A model generated the notes under the pieces. That model worked only from the letters and a program-made list of their open reading frames with translations. It had not been told where the DNA came from and did not search any database. A program made the position numbers and the translations under genes. From JAUXFS01 sp963772635 (GTDB taxonomy: Bacteria > Pseudomonadota > Alphaproteobacteria > Rhodospirillales > Defluviicoccaceae), in assembly GCA_963772635.1 (NCBI GenBank), contig CAVYYK010000050.1, forward strand, positions 28,065-92,064: 64,000 bases of DNA. Reading direction: 5' to 3'. Of the stretch, positions 27,444 through 35,842 are shown in pieces (position 1 is the stretch's first letter; each line of letters opens with the position of its first letter).

Positions 27444-28577
27444 TCATTGCTGCCGCATCAGCGCCCTGATCCGCTCGACGACGCGCAACACCTCGTCGGG
27501 CACCTGTGGCGCCTTGGACGGAAACGGATCGCCGAGCTTCACCGCCAGTCCGCGCTCGATCAATTGTCGGTGCAGGGCCGCGAAATCCCGCGGATGGGTC
27601 ACCAGGTTGAGATTGTAGAGAACATCGCTCAGCCAGCCGAGGAAGCCGCCGCGGACTTCGCGGTCGGCCAGCGGACGCAGGAGCCCGGCGACGAGCTTGC
27701 GCAGGCGTCGGTGCGACGCCGATTTGACCGGCAGCGGAAAGATCGCCAGCGGCTTCCCGAGCCGGGCGACCTCGACGATCATCGAAATGCTGTCGCCGGT
27801 GACGACGAATCGATCGGCAAGTCCCAGCAGCGCCAGATAGGGGTTGTCCGTCGCCGACGGGTCCCAACGGTAGAGGTGCCCGCCGGGAGGCAGCATTTCG
27901 GCGAGGGCTTCCACCACTTTCGCGGGGGTCCGCCGGCTGGTGGTCACGAACAGGGTGCCCTCGCCTCCCCGGGATGATCGCTCGATCATGTCGATGAGGC
28001 GACGCGCCACCGGGGCATCGAGGACCAGGGGTTGGGTCGGGCCACCGACAAGGACGGCGGTCAACGGCCTCGGCATGGAGCGGAAGCGTTCACCCCACGT
28101 TTCGGTTGCTTCGGCGATCCTCGCCTCGTCAACCTGCATCAACGGAAGATCGAGGTTGAGCACGTTCGGACGGTCGGGCAGTCGATATTGCGGCGTCGCG
28201 ATGACCAGGTCGAAGCGATCGAGCATCCGTCTGGGGCGGCCGACGATGACGAGCTTGGTCCGGCCTCGGGACTGTTTGCGGATCCACAGCGCCGCCATCG
28301 AGGGGCGGCGGCCGACGGTGAGCACCAGATCCGGCCACGGGGGGACGAGTGGATCGGAGAGTCCCTGCTCGACATGATGGACGGAAGGTCTGAACAGCGG
28401 TTTTCTGACGGCGTAGCGTTCGAGAAAACGCAGCCGTTTTCGTTGGCAGGGCCAACCGAGGGCGTCGGCAATGATCTCGACCTGGGCATTGTCGCCCAGC
28501 TTGTCGCCGAGAACGAGCCAAAGGCTAGGACCGACTTTCCCGTCCGGTTCGGGTGAGCATGGGGAGCTGCTGATCAT
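27444..28577 (-). CDS. Mitochondrial fission ELM1-like family protein
   Basis: This 377-residue protein belongs to the ELM1 (DUF1022) family, widespread in alphaproteobacteria and related to plant ELM1. The signature opening is LWLVLGDKLGDNAQVEIIADALGWP. Further conserved segments are PWPDLVLTVGRRPSMAALWI, the central AVLVGGPTQPLVLD and a C-terminal DRFVVTGDSISMIVEVARLGKPLAIFPLP. This layout resembles a GT-B type glycosyltransferase fold. The bacterial function is not established; a role in cell envelope metabolism is often inferred. The ATG 28577 start fits the conserved N terminus, while a longer frame upstream has no homology. Confidence 0.85.
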   Translation of the reverse strand: MISSSPCSPEPDGKVGPSLWLVLGDKLGDNAQVEIIADALGWPCQRKRLRFLERYAVRKPLFRPSVHHVEQGLSDPLVPPWPDLVLTVGRRPSMAALWIRKQSRGRTKLVIVGRPRRMLDRFDLVIATPQYRLPDRPNVLNLDLPLMQVDEARIAEATETWGERFRSMPRPLTAVLVGGPTQPLVLDAPVARRLIDMIERSSRGGEGTLFVTTSRRTPAKVVEALAEMLPPGGHLYRWDPSATDNPYLALLGLADRFVVTGDSISMIVEVARLGKPLAIFPLPVKSASHRRLRKLVAGLLRPLADREVRGGFLGWLSDVLYNLNLVTHPRDFAALHRQLIERGLAVKLGDPFPSKAPQVPDEVLRVVERIRALMRQQ

Positions 28578-28926
28578 CGCCTGTTTTAACACGCGTCGCG
28601 CCACTGGCGACCGGCATGTGTGTCGGATCGTCACCCGCATTGAGCGGAAGGCGGGGCCGTGCCGGCGACAAGCGTCGTTCAGTCGTGTCCCGGCCGAACA
28701 CGTCAATGACGATTTGAATATTTCTATCCCCAAGGAACAGGAAGACGGTCCTTTCAGGGGCCGGGAATCACCGCGTTTTTCCTAAAGCGGCCTGTTTACC
28801 TAGTCTTTGAGGCTCCTTGCATTTGCCCAATGGATAATCACAACCTGTTTATTGGAAAAAGCGATATAAACTGTCACAATGACAATCGGGGAATTGGTCC
28901 ATCTGGGGAGCATGGGGTGTTGATCG
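28578..28926. other. Intergenic region before the LuxR-type gene; contains regulatory candidates
   Basis: There is no supported gene in these 349 bases between two diverging genes. The part near 28800-28890 is AT rich compared with the rest of the window and carries a TATAAA-like element followed by a short palindrome (see the separate entry). The rest shows no recognisable element. Confidence 0.5.
28863..28884 (+). promoter_or_regulatory. Candidate promoter -10 and operator palindrome upstream of LuxR-type gene
   Basis: GATATAAA at 28863-28870 resembles a -10 element, and TGTCA-CAA-TGACA at 28872-28884 is a perfect 5-bp inverted repeat with a 3-base spacer. It sits 43-55 bases before the ATG at 28927. 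A dimeric regulator, perhaps the LuxR protein itself, could bind here. Evidence is limited to the sequence pattern. Confidence 0.3.
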
Positions 28927-30438
28927 ATGCAATCTGAGGAAAATGGCTCTGGCGTCGAGAGAGCGGTGGCGGCATCATCGAGCAAAGGACGGAGAAGGAT
29001 GAACAAAGGGCGGTCCGCAGACCGCAGGTCGGGTCGGGACCGACGACACGACCTGTCAGAAAGTCGAGAAAGCATGGAAAGGCGATCGGGGCTCGATCGA
29101 AGAGACACCGCCAGTCATGCGGGAAACTCGGGCCGGTCGTATGTCCCTCGATCGCATTCCGACCGACGAACCGGTCAGGACCGGCGGTCGCGTGCGGGTC
29201 TGAGTTTCGCTGCGGAACGGCGAAGCGGACGGGACCGGCGGGCGTGGGCGGAAAGGCGCGACAACGAAGCGGTCTTCGGCCCGCTGGCTACGCAAATTCT
29301 CAATCAGAAGGGCAGTTTGCTCGTCGACCTCGTTTCCGGTTTTTACGACGCCAATATGGATTGGAAGCAGTGGCCGCAGGTTCTGACGAAGTTGTCGAAC
29401 GCGGTCGACGCCGCGAACTGCGCGGTTGCTTTTCGCGACTACGAGTCGGAGACCGGCCGCTTGGAGCACTTTGCGAATATCAACGCCCGCTACGTTAGAT
29501 CGTATGAGGAGCAGTACGCCCATCTCGATGCCTGGTTGCGACGGGAGGAGCGCTTCCAGGTACCTGGGGTTGTCTGGACAAGTCAGCAGATCGTTCCCGA
29601 CGATGAACTCGTTGCGACGGATTTTTATCGGGATTGGCTCGCCCCGCAAGACCTCATGCACCATCTTTTCGGCGTTCTCGATCGACAGGGGAGCGCCGTA
29701 ACCTACCTTTTCTTTGGTCGCTCCGAGGACGCCGGGCCGTTCGACGAGAACGAGACCACGTTGCTCCGCCTGCTGTTGCCCAAGATGCGGCGGGGCTTTC
29801 GGGCCGGACAGGCTTTCCGCAAAGCTCAGGACGTTCAGCGGATCGCAATGGAGGCGCTGGATGCCATGCCGATGGGGGTCGTCATGTTGAGCGGGCGCGG
29901 CACCGTGATCGGCGCGAACGAGACGGCAAGGAAGATTATCGACGCCGGTGAGGCGCTGACCATTGCCGAAGGTGGACTTTGGGTGGACTGGGGTTGGCGC
30001 AAGCTGCGGTTTCGAGACCTTGTCGTACGATTGACGGCGAACCGGGGGGAAAACCGAGCGGAAGCGGTGCCGGCGTTCAGCGTGCCGCGTTCATCCGGAC
30101 AGAAGCCGCTGTCGATGTTCCTCATGCCGGTGGACGAGTGGGACGAGTCCGACGTCGAGGACAAGCCGGTGGCGATCGTGTTCGTCGGCGATCCGGACCG
30201 ACCGATGGAGATGGACCCGGCTCAGATTTGTCAGCTTTATGGGCTCAGCCGTGCGGAGGGGCGGGTGGTCGCGCTGTTGGCCAGCGGCCAGCGGCTCGAC
30301 TTGGTCGCCGAGAACCTGGGAGTCACCTACGACACGGTCCGCAAGCATCTCAAGCAGGTTTTCAGCAAGACCGGCACCGATCGGCAGGCGGAGCTGGTTC
30401 GCATGCTGGTAACCGGACCGGCGGGGCTTCGCTTGTAG
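28927..30438 (+). CDS. LuxR-type transcriptional regulator with arginine-rich N-terminal repeats
   Basis: This 503-residue protein ends in a LuxR-type helix-turn-helix (about residues 443-495; RVVALLASGQRLDLVAENLG, TYDTVRKHLKQVFSKTGTDRQAELV), in the expected position for DNA binding. The middle part (about residues 120-430) looks like a ligand-sensing region with a PAS-like segment (AMEALDAMPMGVVMLSGRG). The first 110 residues are strongly basic and carry four copies of an R-R-[S/T]-G-x-D-R-R motif at residues 33-40, 52-59, 80-87 and 98-105. Start ATG 28927 is used. ATG 28999 has a better Shine-Dalgarno (GGAGAAGG just before it) and would still keep all four repeats. Target genes are unknown. 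Confidence 0.8.
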   Translation: MQSEENGSGVERAVAASSSKGRRRMNKGRSADRRSGRDRRHDLSESRESMERRSGLDRRDTASHAGNSGRSYVPRSHSDRRTGQDRRSRAGLSFAAERRSGRDRRAWAERRDNEAVFGPLATQILNQKGSLLVDLVSGFYDANMDWKQWPQVLTKLSNAVDAANCAVAFRDYESETGRLEHFANINARYVRSYEEQYAHLDAWLRREERFQVPGVVWTSQQIVPDDELVATDFYRDWLAPQDLMHHLFGVLDRQGSAVTYLFFGRSEDAGPFDENETTLLRLLLPKMRRGFRAGQAFRKAQDVQRIAMEALDAMPMGVVMLSGRGTVIGANETARKIIDAGEALTIAEGGLWVDWGWRKLRFRDLVVRLTANRGENRAEAVPAFSVPRSSGQKPLSMFLMPVDEWDESDVEDKPVAIVFVGDPDRPMEMDPAQICQLYGLSRAEGRVVALLASGQRLDLVAENLGVTYDTVRKHLKQVFSKTGTDRQAELVRMLVTGPAGLRL

Positions 30439-30520
30439 AGTCCTCGACCGAGCCTTCGCGCACCCATGGGTATCCGATGTTCGAGCCAGAACACTTGGTC
30501 TCTGGGGTCGCTGGCCGAGG

Positions 30521-30709
30521 TTAACGGCTCTTGCTTCCCCGCGGGCCGGCGAACAGCCAGATGATGAAGCCGAGCAGGGGAAAGATCAGGACGAGCAGGA
30601 TCCAGATGACCTTGCCGCCCGTCGAGGCACCGCTTTGAACGATGCTGAGGAGCGCCCAGATATCCAGAGCCAGAACTACCAATCCCAAAAATCCTACTTC
30701 GATACCCAT
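30521..30709 (-). CDS. Small PLD_N-domain membrane protein
   Basis: This 62-residue protein has two membrane segments (FLGLVVLALDIWALLSIV and KVIWILLVLIFPLLGFIIWLF) and ends GPRGSKSR. It matches the short phospholipase D N-terminal-like (PLDc_N) family of membrane proteins, which are present as stand-alone small proteins in many bacteria. The function is unknown. ATG 30709 is preceded on its strand by an AAGGAGA element (reverse complement of TCTCCTT at 30715-30721), a good ribosome binding site. Its stop lies 82 bases from the LuxR-type gene stop (convergent). Confidence 0.8.
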   Translation of the reverse strand: MGIEVGFLGLVVLALDIWALLSIVQSGASTGGKVIWILLVLIFPLLGFIIWLFAGPRGSKSR

Positions 30710-31057
30710 CGAAATCTCCTTGGTTACACAAACGGTTTCAGTCCTACCCGTTCGGTCAGGCCGTCACGTAGAGGGCCGGCGCTGGACGACCCGCCGGAAC
30801 AAGCCGGAGCTGGGAATCGCCCGGGCGATCAAATCCACGATCTTCTCGCGAAGGCGTCTTGTCCCGTCACCGACGGTCGCCGTATAACGCCTGTCGCCGA
30901 GCTTCCATAGTCAAAATTCTCCGCTCGTCTCGGGCGCCCGAAGTGAAGATACGCCGCCCTGTCCGGTCGGTCGGACGCCGCGTCTTCTCGACGATGAGAA
31001 AACAGGGCTTTTGCCGATCGGCGATGTCGGTTGAAATGACCGCTGGGAAGACCGGGT
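30710..31057. other. Intergenic region; no gene seen
   Basis: This region of 348 bases lies between two diverging genes, the PLD_N protein and the glycerate kinase gene. Neither strand contains a frame with recognisable protein features. It has several short inverted repeats around GTCCGGTCGGTCGGAC (30960-30974) that could form a hairpin. It should contain the promoters of both genes, but I see no convincing consensus. Confidence 0.5.
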
Positions 31058-32197
31058 ATGAAAGTCGTCGTCGCACCGAATGCGTTCAAAGGGTGTCTCA
31101 GCGCGAGCGAGGCCGCCGCCGCCATGGCCGAAGGAATCACCGGGGTGGTGCCGGATGCCGAGATTGTCCAGGTTCCGGTCGCCGACGGTGGTGACGGACT
31201 CGTCGACGTCGCGCTCGAAGCGCTGGCCGGCGAAGCCCGGACGGTGACGGTCAGCGGACCGCTGGGCCGGCCGGTTCAGGCGCGCTTCTGTTACGTTCCG
31301 GCGATGAGCTTCGCGGCGATCGAGATGGCGCTTGCCAGCGGGCTCGCCCTTCTGTCCGAAAACCAACGCGACGCCACCAAAACCACCACCCTTGGCACCG
31401 GCGAAATGATCGCCGCGGCGCTGGATCTGGGCGTCTCGCGGATCGCCGTCGGGATCGGCGGCAGCGCCACCAACGATGGCGGGGTCGGCATGGCAACGGC
31501 TTTGGGCGTCCGTTTTCTCGACGCCGAAGGTGCGACTGTCGAGCCGGTGGGCGGCGCGCTCGATCGGATTCGGCGGATCGACGCTTCCGGTCTCGATCCG
31601 AGGGTCGAGAGCGTTCGGTTCGAGGCCGTCTGCGACGTCAGCAATCCCCTGCTCGGCCCGAAGGGTGCCTCGCACGTCTATGGTCCGCAGAAAGGGGCGA
31701 CGCCCGCGCAGATCGAGGCACTGGACGCCGGTCTAGCCAATCTCGCCGCGGTCATCGAGGCCGATCTCGGCGTCGACGTGCGCGACCTCCCGGGCGCCGG
31801 CGCCGCGGGCGGGCTCGGCGCCGGCCTCTGCGCCTTTCTCGGCGCCGAATTGCGCCGGGGGGTCGATCTGGTGCTCGATCTCGTCGGCCTCGACCAACGG
31901 CTCGAAGAGGCCGACCTGGTCCTCACCGGCGAAGGTCAGATTGATTTCCAGACGGCGTTCGGCAAGGCGCCGGCCGGGGTCGCCGCCCGTGCCAGGGCCC
32001 GCAACATCCCGTGCCTCGCCATCGCCGGAAGCGTAGGAGAGAACCTGGGCGATCTCCATGCCATCGGCATCGACGCCGTGTTCAGCCTTTGCCCCGGCCC
32101 GGTCTCGTTGGAGCAGGCGATGGCCCGTGGCCGCCATTTCCTGACCCGCGCCACCGAACAGGCAGTCCGCGGCTTCCTCTCCGACCGCCGACGGTAA
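31058..32197 (+). CDS. Glycerate kinase, GlxK/GarK type
   Basis: This enzyme phosphorylates D-glycerate (family members form 2-phosphoglycerate) and feeds it to lower glycolysis. The 379-residue protein has the family opening MKVVVAPNAFKGCLSASEAA. It also has VPVADGGDGLVDV, the long KTTTLGTGEMIAAALDLGV followed by GIGGSATNDGGVGMATALG, and VLTGEGQIDFQTAFGKAPAGV. No glyoxylate-pathway gene (hydroxypyruvate or tartronate semialdehyde reductase) lies beside it, so the substrate source is not clear from context. A perfect inverted repeat begins on the stop codon. Confidence 0.93.
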   Translation: MKVVVAPNAFKGCLSASEAAAAMAEGITGVVPDAEIVQVPVADGGDGLVDVALEALAGEARTVTVSGPLGRPVQARFCYVPAMSFAAIEMALASGLALLSENQRDATKTTTLGTGEMIAAALDLGVSRIAVGIGGSATNDGGVGMATALGVRFLDAEGATVEPVGGALDRIRRIDASGLDPRVESVRFEAVCDVSNPLLGPKGASHVYGPQKGATPAQIEALDAGLANLAAVIEADLGVDVRDLPGAGAAGGLGAGLCAFLGAELRRGVDLVLDLVGLDQRLEEADLVLTGEGQIDFQTAFGKAPAGVAARARARNIPCLAIAGSVGENLGDLHAIGIDAVFSLCPGPVSLEQAMARGRHFLTRATEQAVRGFLSDRRR

Positions 32198-32230
32198 GAG
32201 CCTGACTCATAATGTATTGCGTCAGGCTCT
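32197..32230 (+). terminator. Perfect 10-bp stem-loop at the end of the glycerate kinase gene
   Basis: AGAGCCTGAC (32197-32206) and GTCAGGCTCT (32221-32230) are exact inverted repeats separated by 14 bases. The left arm starts at the last base of the TAA stop. No T-run follows, so it is either a non-canonical terminator, an mRNA end stabiliser, or a copy of a repeated palindromic element. A related sequence occurs near 33487 (see findings). Confidence 0.5.
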
Positions 32231-32341
32231 GAGCGCCTGGACCCAAGGCAGAAATCGATCGGTTTATCGGGTTTCGCGCGGGTGTGAGACGAACACCGAT
32301 TGCTGTTTTTCGATGTCGGGTCGGTCGCGGCGTTGCGGCCG

Positions 32342-32590
32342 TTACGATTGGCGTCGTTGGCCCTGGGGCAAGCGCGAGGGTTTCTTGGTCTTGGCCGCCG
32401 CTTTCGCTGCATCTGCCTCCTCGGCGGCATCCTTGTCGGCCGCTTCCTTGGCCAGGCGGAGGGCCCGTAGCCCCGCCACGTGGTCCGCTCTCTCTCGCTG
32501 CACCTTTTCCTTTTCTTTCAGGGCCAGCTGGTCTTTTTTCTGGGTCGCGGTGAACAGTTCCTCGGCCTTCGATTTTGCTGACTTCAACAT
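32342..32590 (-). CDS. Small charged alanine/lysine-rich protein
   Basis: This 82-residue protein is rich in Ala, Lys and Glu and is predicted to be largely helical (DQLALKEKEKVQRERADHVAG, AKEAADKDAAEEADAAKAAA). It lacks a signal peptide. An AGAGGA element lies about 9 bases before ATG 32590. Short proteins of this composition are common in alphaproteobacteria and have no assigned function. It lies 279 bases downstream of a cold-shock gene on the same strand, and could share its transcript. Confidence 0.55.
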   Translation of the reverse strand: MLKSAKSKAEELFTATQKKDQLALKEKEKVQRERADHVAGLRALRLAKEAADKDAAEEADAAKAAAKTKKPSRLPQGQRRQS

Positions 32591-32869
32591 TTCACGAATC
32601 CTCTGCTTCGGTTCGAGGCATCACAGGCGGGTACCCTTGTCCCGCTGCGCATGCGGGTCCGCATGCGGGCTGATACGCAAGGTCGGCAACCGGCGGGCGT
32701 ATCGCGCCGCTTTCTTCTTGTTGTTCGTTGGTACTAGTGGTGTCGAAGGGATCACAACAGACCGGGCCGCCCAACTCCGTCGATCCGTCGGTCGATCGTT
32801 GAAGGCCGCATCGCCAACGAAGAGCGGCAGCCGCCGCCAACCGGAGTTGGAGGCGGCGCCTTAGTGTAA

Positions 32870-33079
32870 TTAATCCGCTACGGACAGATTTTCGGCCGAG
32901 GTTTTGCCGTTCTTTCCGGACTGAAGTTCATAGGTGACCTTCTGTCCTTCCCTGAGCGAACTCAGTCCGGCGCGCTCGACGGCCGAAATGTGGACGAAGG
33001 CATCTTTTGAGCCGTCTTCCGGCTCGATGAACCCGAAACCCTTGGCCGGGTTGAACCATTTCACGGTACCTGTAGGCAT
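32870..33079 (-). CDS. Cold-shock protein, CspA family
   Basis: This 69-residue single-domain RNA/DNA-binding protein has both RNP motifs (KGFGFIEP and DAFVHISAV) and starts MPTGTVKWFNPAKG. It is probably an RNA chaperone. The upstream region on its strand (33080-33250) is AT rich, as is typical for long cold-shock leaders; this is an inference. A second, closely related protein is encoded at 40049-40255. Confidence 0.95.
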   Translation of the reverse strand: MPTGTVKWFNPAKGFGFIEPEDGSKDAFVHISAVERAGLSSLREGQKVTYELQSGKNGKTSAENLSVAD

Positions 33080-33528
33080 AGTTATTTCCTCTAACGGAAG
33101 TACGAGTTCCGCGCCTTACTTCGCGCGAAGGCGCAGTCGGTTTAACGCTTACATTGTTAGGGGATAACTAAGCTAATCGGCGTGCCGGCTATTCAGGTAA
33201 CACAAAACAAATGCAACGCGTATGTATCATAAGTAGAGGATATCGCGAAAAAGTCAATAACCTGCGAGACCCGGCCGGGGATACCGGGAATTTGCCCGTC
33301 GACGCCGCACCTGCCCGCAATGGGCCGCCGAAAAAATATAATATATAATAAATGAAAGGCTTAAGCAGGAAGCTCTGTGAATCACAAATAAGAAAACTGA
33401 TTAAATTATCCACAAATGATTTTTGATCACTTTTTTAAAATTCCCATGATGCATACTCTCGGAAATTCGACTTCTTGATTTCCCCTAAGAGTCCGGCTCA
33501 TAGAGTATTCCGTATATTCGATCAGACC
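33080..33528. other. AT-rich intergenic island with a perfect DnaA-box-like 9-mer
   Basis: These 449 bases between two minus-strand genes contain no supported gene. The part from about 33330 to 33480 is very AT rich, in sharp contrast to the rest of the window (for example AAATATAATATATAATAAATG at 33334-33353). TTATCCACA, the classical DnaA-box consensus, is at 33406-33414; TGTGAATCA at 33376-33384 differs by one base from the opposite-strand consensus. It is upstream of the cold-shock gene at 33079 and may serve as its long leader and promoter. Confidence 0.45.
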
Positions 33529-33975
33529 CTAGCTTCGAAGCAAGCCGAGCAGGTGCGCTCTTTCCTGCTCGACCCTGCCGCGGAACGTCTGCCGGCGGAT
33601 CGACCATGCCTGTTCGATGGCTTGTTCCGCCACCTGTCGGCCAAGTTCCGGTGGATTCGCGGGTTTGCCGGTTTCCCGCGCGCCGGTCATTCTTCGTGCC
33701 GTCTCGGCGGCGGGGTCGCCGATCGGCTCGCCGACCCCGGGCTGAAACTGCGCCAGCAGCAGCAGCCAACCCTGTATGCGCGCCGGCGCATACGACAGAC
33801 CGCCGCTTAGCGACCAGGCCGCCGCCAGAGCGTCGACGATCCGTTGCTTCGGATGCGGAAGCTCGGCCTCGTCGTGGATTTCCGCGGGGCTCAACCGCAA
33901 CCGGTCGACGAACGTTCCGTAGGCGTCGATAATCGCTTTGGTCTCCGAAATCTGCGTTGAAGGTTCTGCCGGCAT
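33529..33975 (-). CDS. Hypothetical protein, conserved-looking, soluble
   Basis: This 148-residue protein has no signal peptide and no recognised domain. It is acidic to neutral, with helical segments (SETKAIIDAYGTFVDRLRL, QRIVDALAAAWSLSGGLSYA) and an aromatic tryptophan pair (ARIQGWLLLLAQFQPG). The ATG at 33975 is chosen because the upstream part of the frame is arginine-rich and looks like translated intergenic DNA. It is isolated on the minus strand beside the AT-rich island. I do not recognise a family. Confidence 0.5.
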   Translation of the reverse strand: MPAEPSTQISETKAIIDAYGTFVDRLRLSPAEIHDEAELPHPKQRIVDALAAAWSLSGGLSYAPARIQGWLLLLAQFQPGVGEPIGDPAAETARRMTGARETGKPANPPELGRQVAEQAIEQAWSIRRQTFRGRVEQERAHLLGLLRS

Positions 33976-34147
33976 CGCCTCGTCTTTCGTTTCGATTCGT
34001 TGATCGGGCCTCAGAAAAATTCCACCCATCCGGCGAGCGAAGTTCAGTGGGGCGGTCGCCGCCGTCGCCGACGGTCCCGATCGCGGCGGGTCGCGCTTCT
34101 TTCTCGACCGCGTCAATTTCGCCGGGACTCGTCTCCGAGGGCGAATC

Positions 34148-35092
34148 CTAGTCGCCGGCCGTGGGCCGCATCACGCCATGCTCGTCCCGCTTGAGCGGAT
34201 AGGGCTGGGTCGGCAGCGGCGCTCCGGGCATCTCCGTAACGGACACCCCGTGCGGCCAGTCGGGCGGGGCGATCGCCACGTAGCGGGCATAGCCGCCGGT
34301 CCCACCCAGCGGCTTGGCGAAACCGATCACGATCAGGGCGCCCGCCTCGGGCACCTGGTCGAGATTGGCCACACCCTCGGCCTGCGCAAAGTGGTTGTGC
34401 ATCAGCCAGTACTCGCCCTCGAGGTTCGGCGTGGTATCGGTATCGAGGGGTTCGTGCCCGTGAAACAGGATTTTCCGTTCCAGATGCAGAAACTTGAGCG
34501 CATCCAAACCGACTCCCGGGAACGACTTCTCGTTGAACCGCTCGATGTCGTTCCAGCGCTTGTACCAGTCCGATCGCACCATGACGACGGCCCCCTCGGG
34601 GATCTTCCCGTGCGCCGCCTCCCAGGCTTTCACGTCGTCGATCTGGAGGTGATAGCCCTGGTCCTTGGCGACCTTGTCGGCGATGTTGATGACGACGAGC
34701 GGCCGAATGGCGTAGGTCGCGGGGATATCGCTGATCGTCGCCCCCAACTTGTCCCAATGGGCGGGCGGGTCGAGCTGAGTGCCGTACTGATCGGTCGGAA
34801 GCTCGTAGGCCGTCGCCACAAAACCATGCTTTTCGTATGTAAATTCCTCTCCGACCTCGACGTAGCCCTCTATCCGCTGTCCGGCCACGGCGGGCTTGAA
34901 CTTGGCGTTCCCGAACCCGGGCCAAACGGGCTGCACGGGCTCGAACGCGTGGGTGAGATCGACGTACTTCGCGTCCTTCAGGAACTTGTTGTAGACGTCC
35001 CACAGCCCCGGTCCGTCGGCGCCGAACGATCGACCCGGCAGGGCCATCGACAAGATCGCCACCACCGCAACCGATGTGATCGCTCTCCTCAT
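34148..35092 (-). CDS. Secreted cyclase-family (kynurenine formamidase-like) protein with altered metal site
   Basis: This 314-residue protein belongs to the cyclase / kynurenine-formamidase-like metal hydrolases, with a signal peptide (SVAVVAILSMALPGRSFGA) placing it in the periplasm. The family metal motif HxGTHxDxPxH aligns with residues 102-112 (QYGTQLDPPAH). Asp108 and His112 are kept, but both leading histidines are Gln (102 and 106). Other family traits are a central VVMVRSDWYKRW segment, a HGHEPLDTDTTP segment and YWLMHNHFAQAEGVANLDQVP. The Gln replacements could change metal preference or abolish hydrolysis. The substrate is unknown. Confidence 0.8.
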   Translation of the reverse strand: MRRAITSVAVVAILSMALPGRSFGADGPGLWDVYNKFLKDAKYVDLTHAFEPVQPVWPGFGNAKFKPAVAGQRIEGYVEVGEEFTYEKHGFVATAYELPTDQYGTQLDPPAHWDKLGATISDIPATYAIRPLVVINIADKVAKDQGYHLQIDDVKAWEAAHGKIPEGAVVMVRSDWYKRWNDIERFNEKSFPGVGLDALKFLHLERKILFHGHEPLDTDTTPNLEGEYWLMHNHFAQAEGVANLDQVPEAGALIVIGFAKPLGGTGGYARYVAIAPPDWPHGVSVTEMPGAPLPTQPYPLKRDEHGVMRPTAGD

Positions 35093-35287
35093 CGCTTCCT
35101 CCTCTTATGAGTACGGTGATTTCGTTCGAGGATCGATGCTATCAGGCCGGGGATCGGCGGAATATCTCTTTGTCGAAAATCGCGATCCCTCTTATCGCTC
35201 GGACGACGAGCCCCCCGTCGCCATAAGAGCCCGGCCGGACGACCTCGGAAGGTCGTCACATGGGGCAAGGATCTGTGAAAGTCGGTA

Positions 35288-35842
35288 CTAGTTCTTAACG
35301 TCCGCGGCGACCTGCATGCGGACGATACGGTCGGGATTCTCGACGGTTCCATTGCGGCGCTCGTCACCGCGTTTGATCTTGTCGACGTATTCCATTCCGT
35401 CGATGACCCGGCCCCAGACCGTATACTGACCGTTCAGCGAGCGCGCCGGCGCGAAGCAGATGAAGAACTGTGAATCGGCGCTGTCGGGGCTGGCGGCGCG
35501 GGCCATGCCGACCGTTCCGCGCACGAACGGGTGTTTCGAGAATTCCGCCGGGAGCTTGACGCCCGACCCGCCGGTGCCGTTGCCCTTGGGATCGCCCGTC
35601 TGCGCCATGAAACCGTCGATCACCCGGTGGAAGACGAGGCCGTCGTAGAAACCCTTGCGGGTGAGCTCCTTGATTCGGGCGACGTGTTTGGGAGCGATAT
35701 CGGGCAGCATCTCGATGACCACGCGGCCATCCTTGAGATCCAGGTACAAGGTATTTTCGGGATCGGCGGCAAAGGCTCGCCCATCGATCGACAGCAACAT
35801 CACCAGCAGAACGCCGATGACGGAAACGCGCAAGCGCGGCAT
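35288..35842 (-). CDS. Periplasmic cyclophilin-type peptidyl-prolyl isomerase
   Basis: This enzyme isomerises Xaa-Pro bonds and helps protein folding. It has a signal peptide (VSVIGVLLVMLLSIDGRAFAA) and the cyclophilin elements GLVFHRVIDGFMAQTGDPKGNGTGG, SQFFICFAPARSLNGQYTVWGRV and GMEYVDKI. Catalytic residues (Arg in FHRV, Phe in QFFI, Trp in VWGRV) are present. ATG 35842 is preferred because it leaves a clean signal sequence. It is one of several envelope genes in this part of the window. Confidence 0.92.
   Translation of the reverse strand: MPRLRVSVIGVLLVMLLSIDGRAFAADPENTLYLDLKDGRVVIEMLPDIAPKHVARIKELTRKGFYDGLVFHRVIDGFMAQTGDPKGNGTGGSGVKLPAEFSKHPFVRGTVGMARAASPDSADSQFFICFAPARSLNGQYTVWGRVIDGMEYVDKIKRGDERRNGTVENPDRIVRMQVAADVKN

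Noticed and set aside
33330..33480. Replication origin at the AT-rich island
   Set aside because: One perfect and one near-perfect DnaA box are not enough, and origin-associated genes are not near. It is kept as a low-interest finding only.
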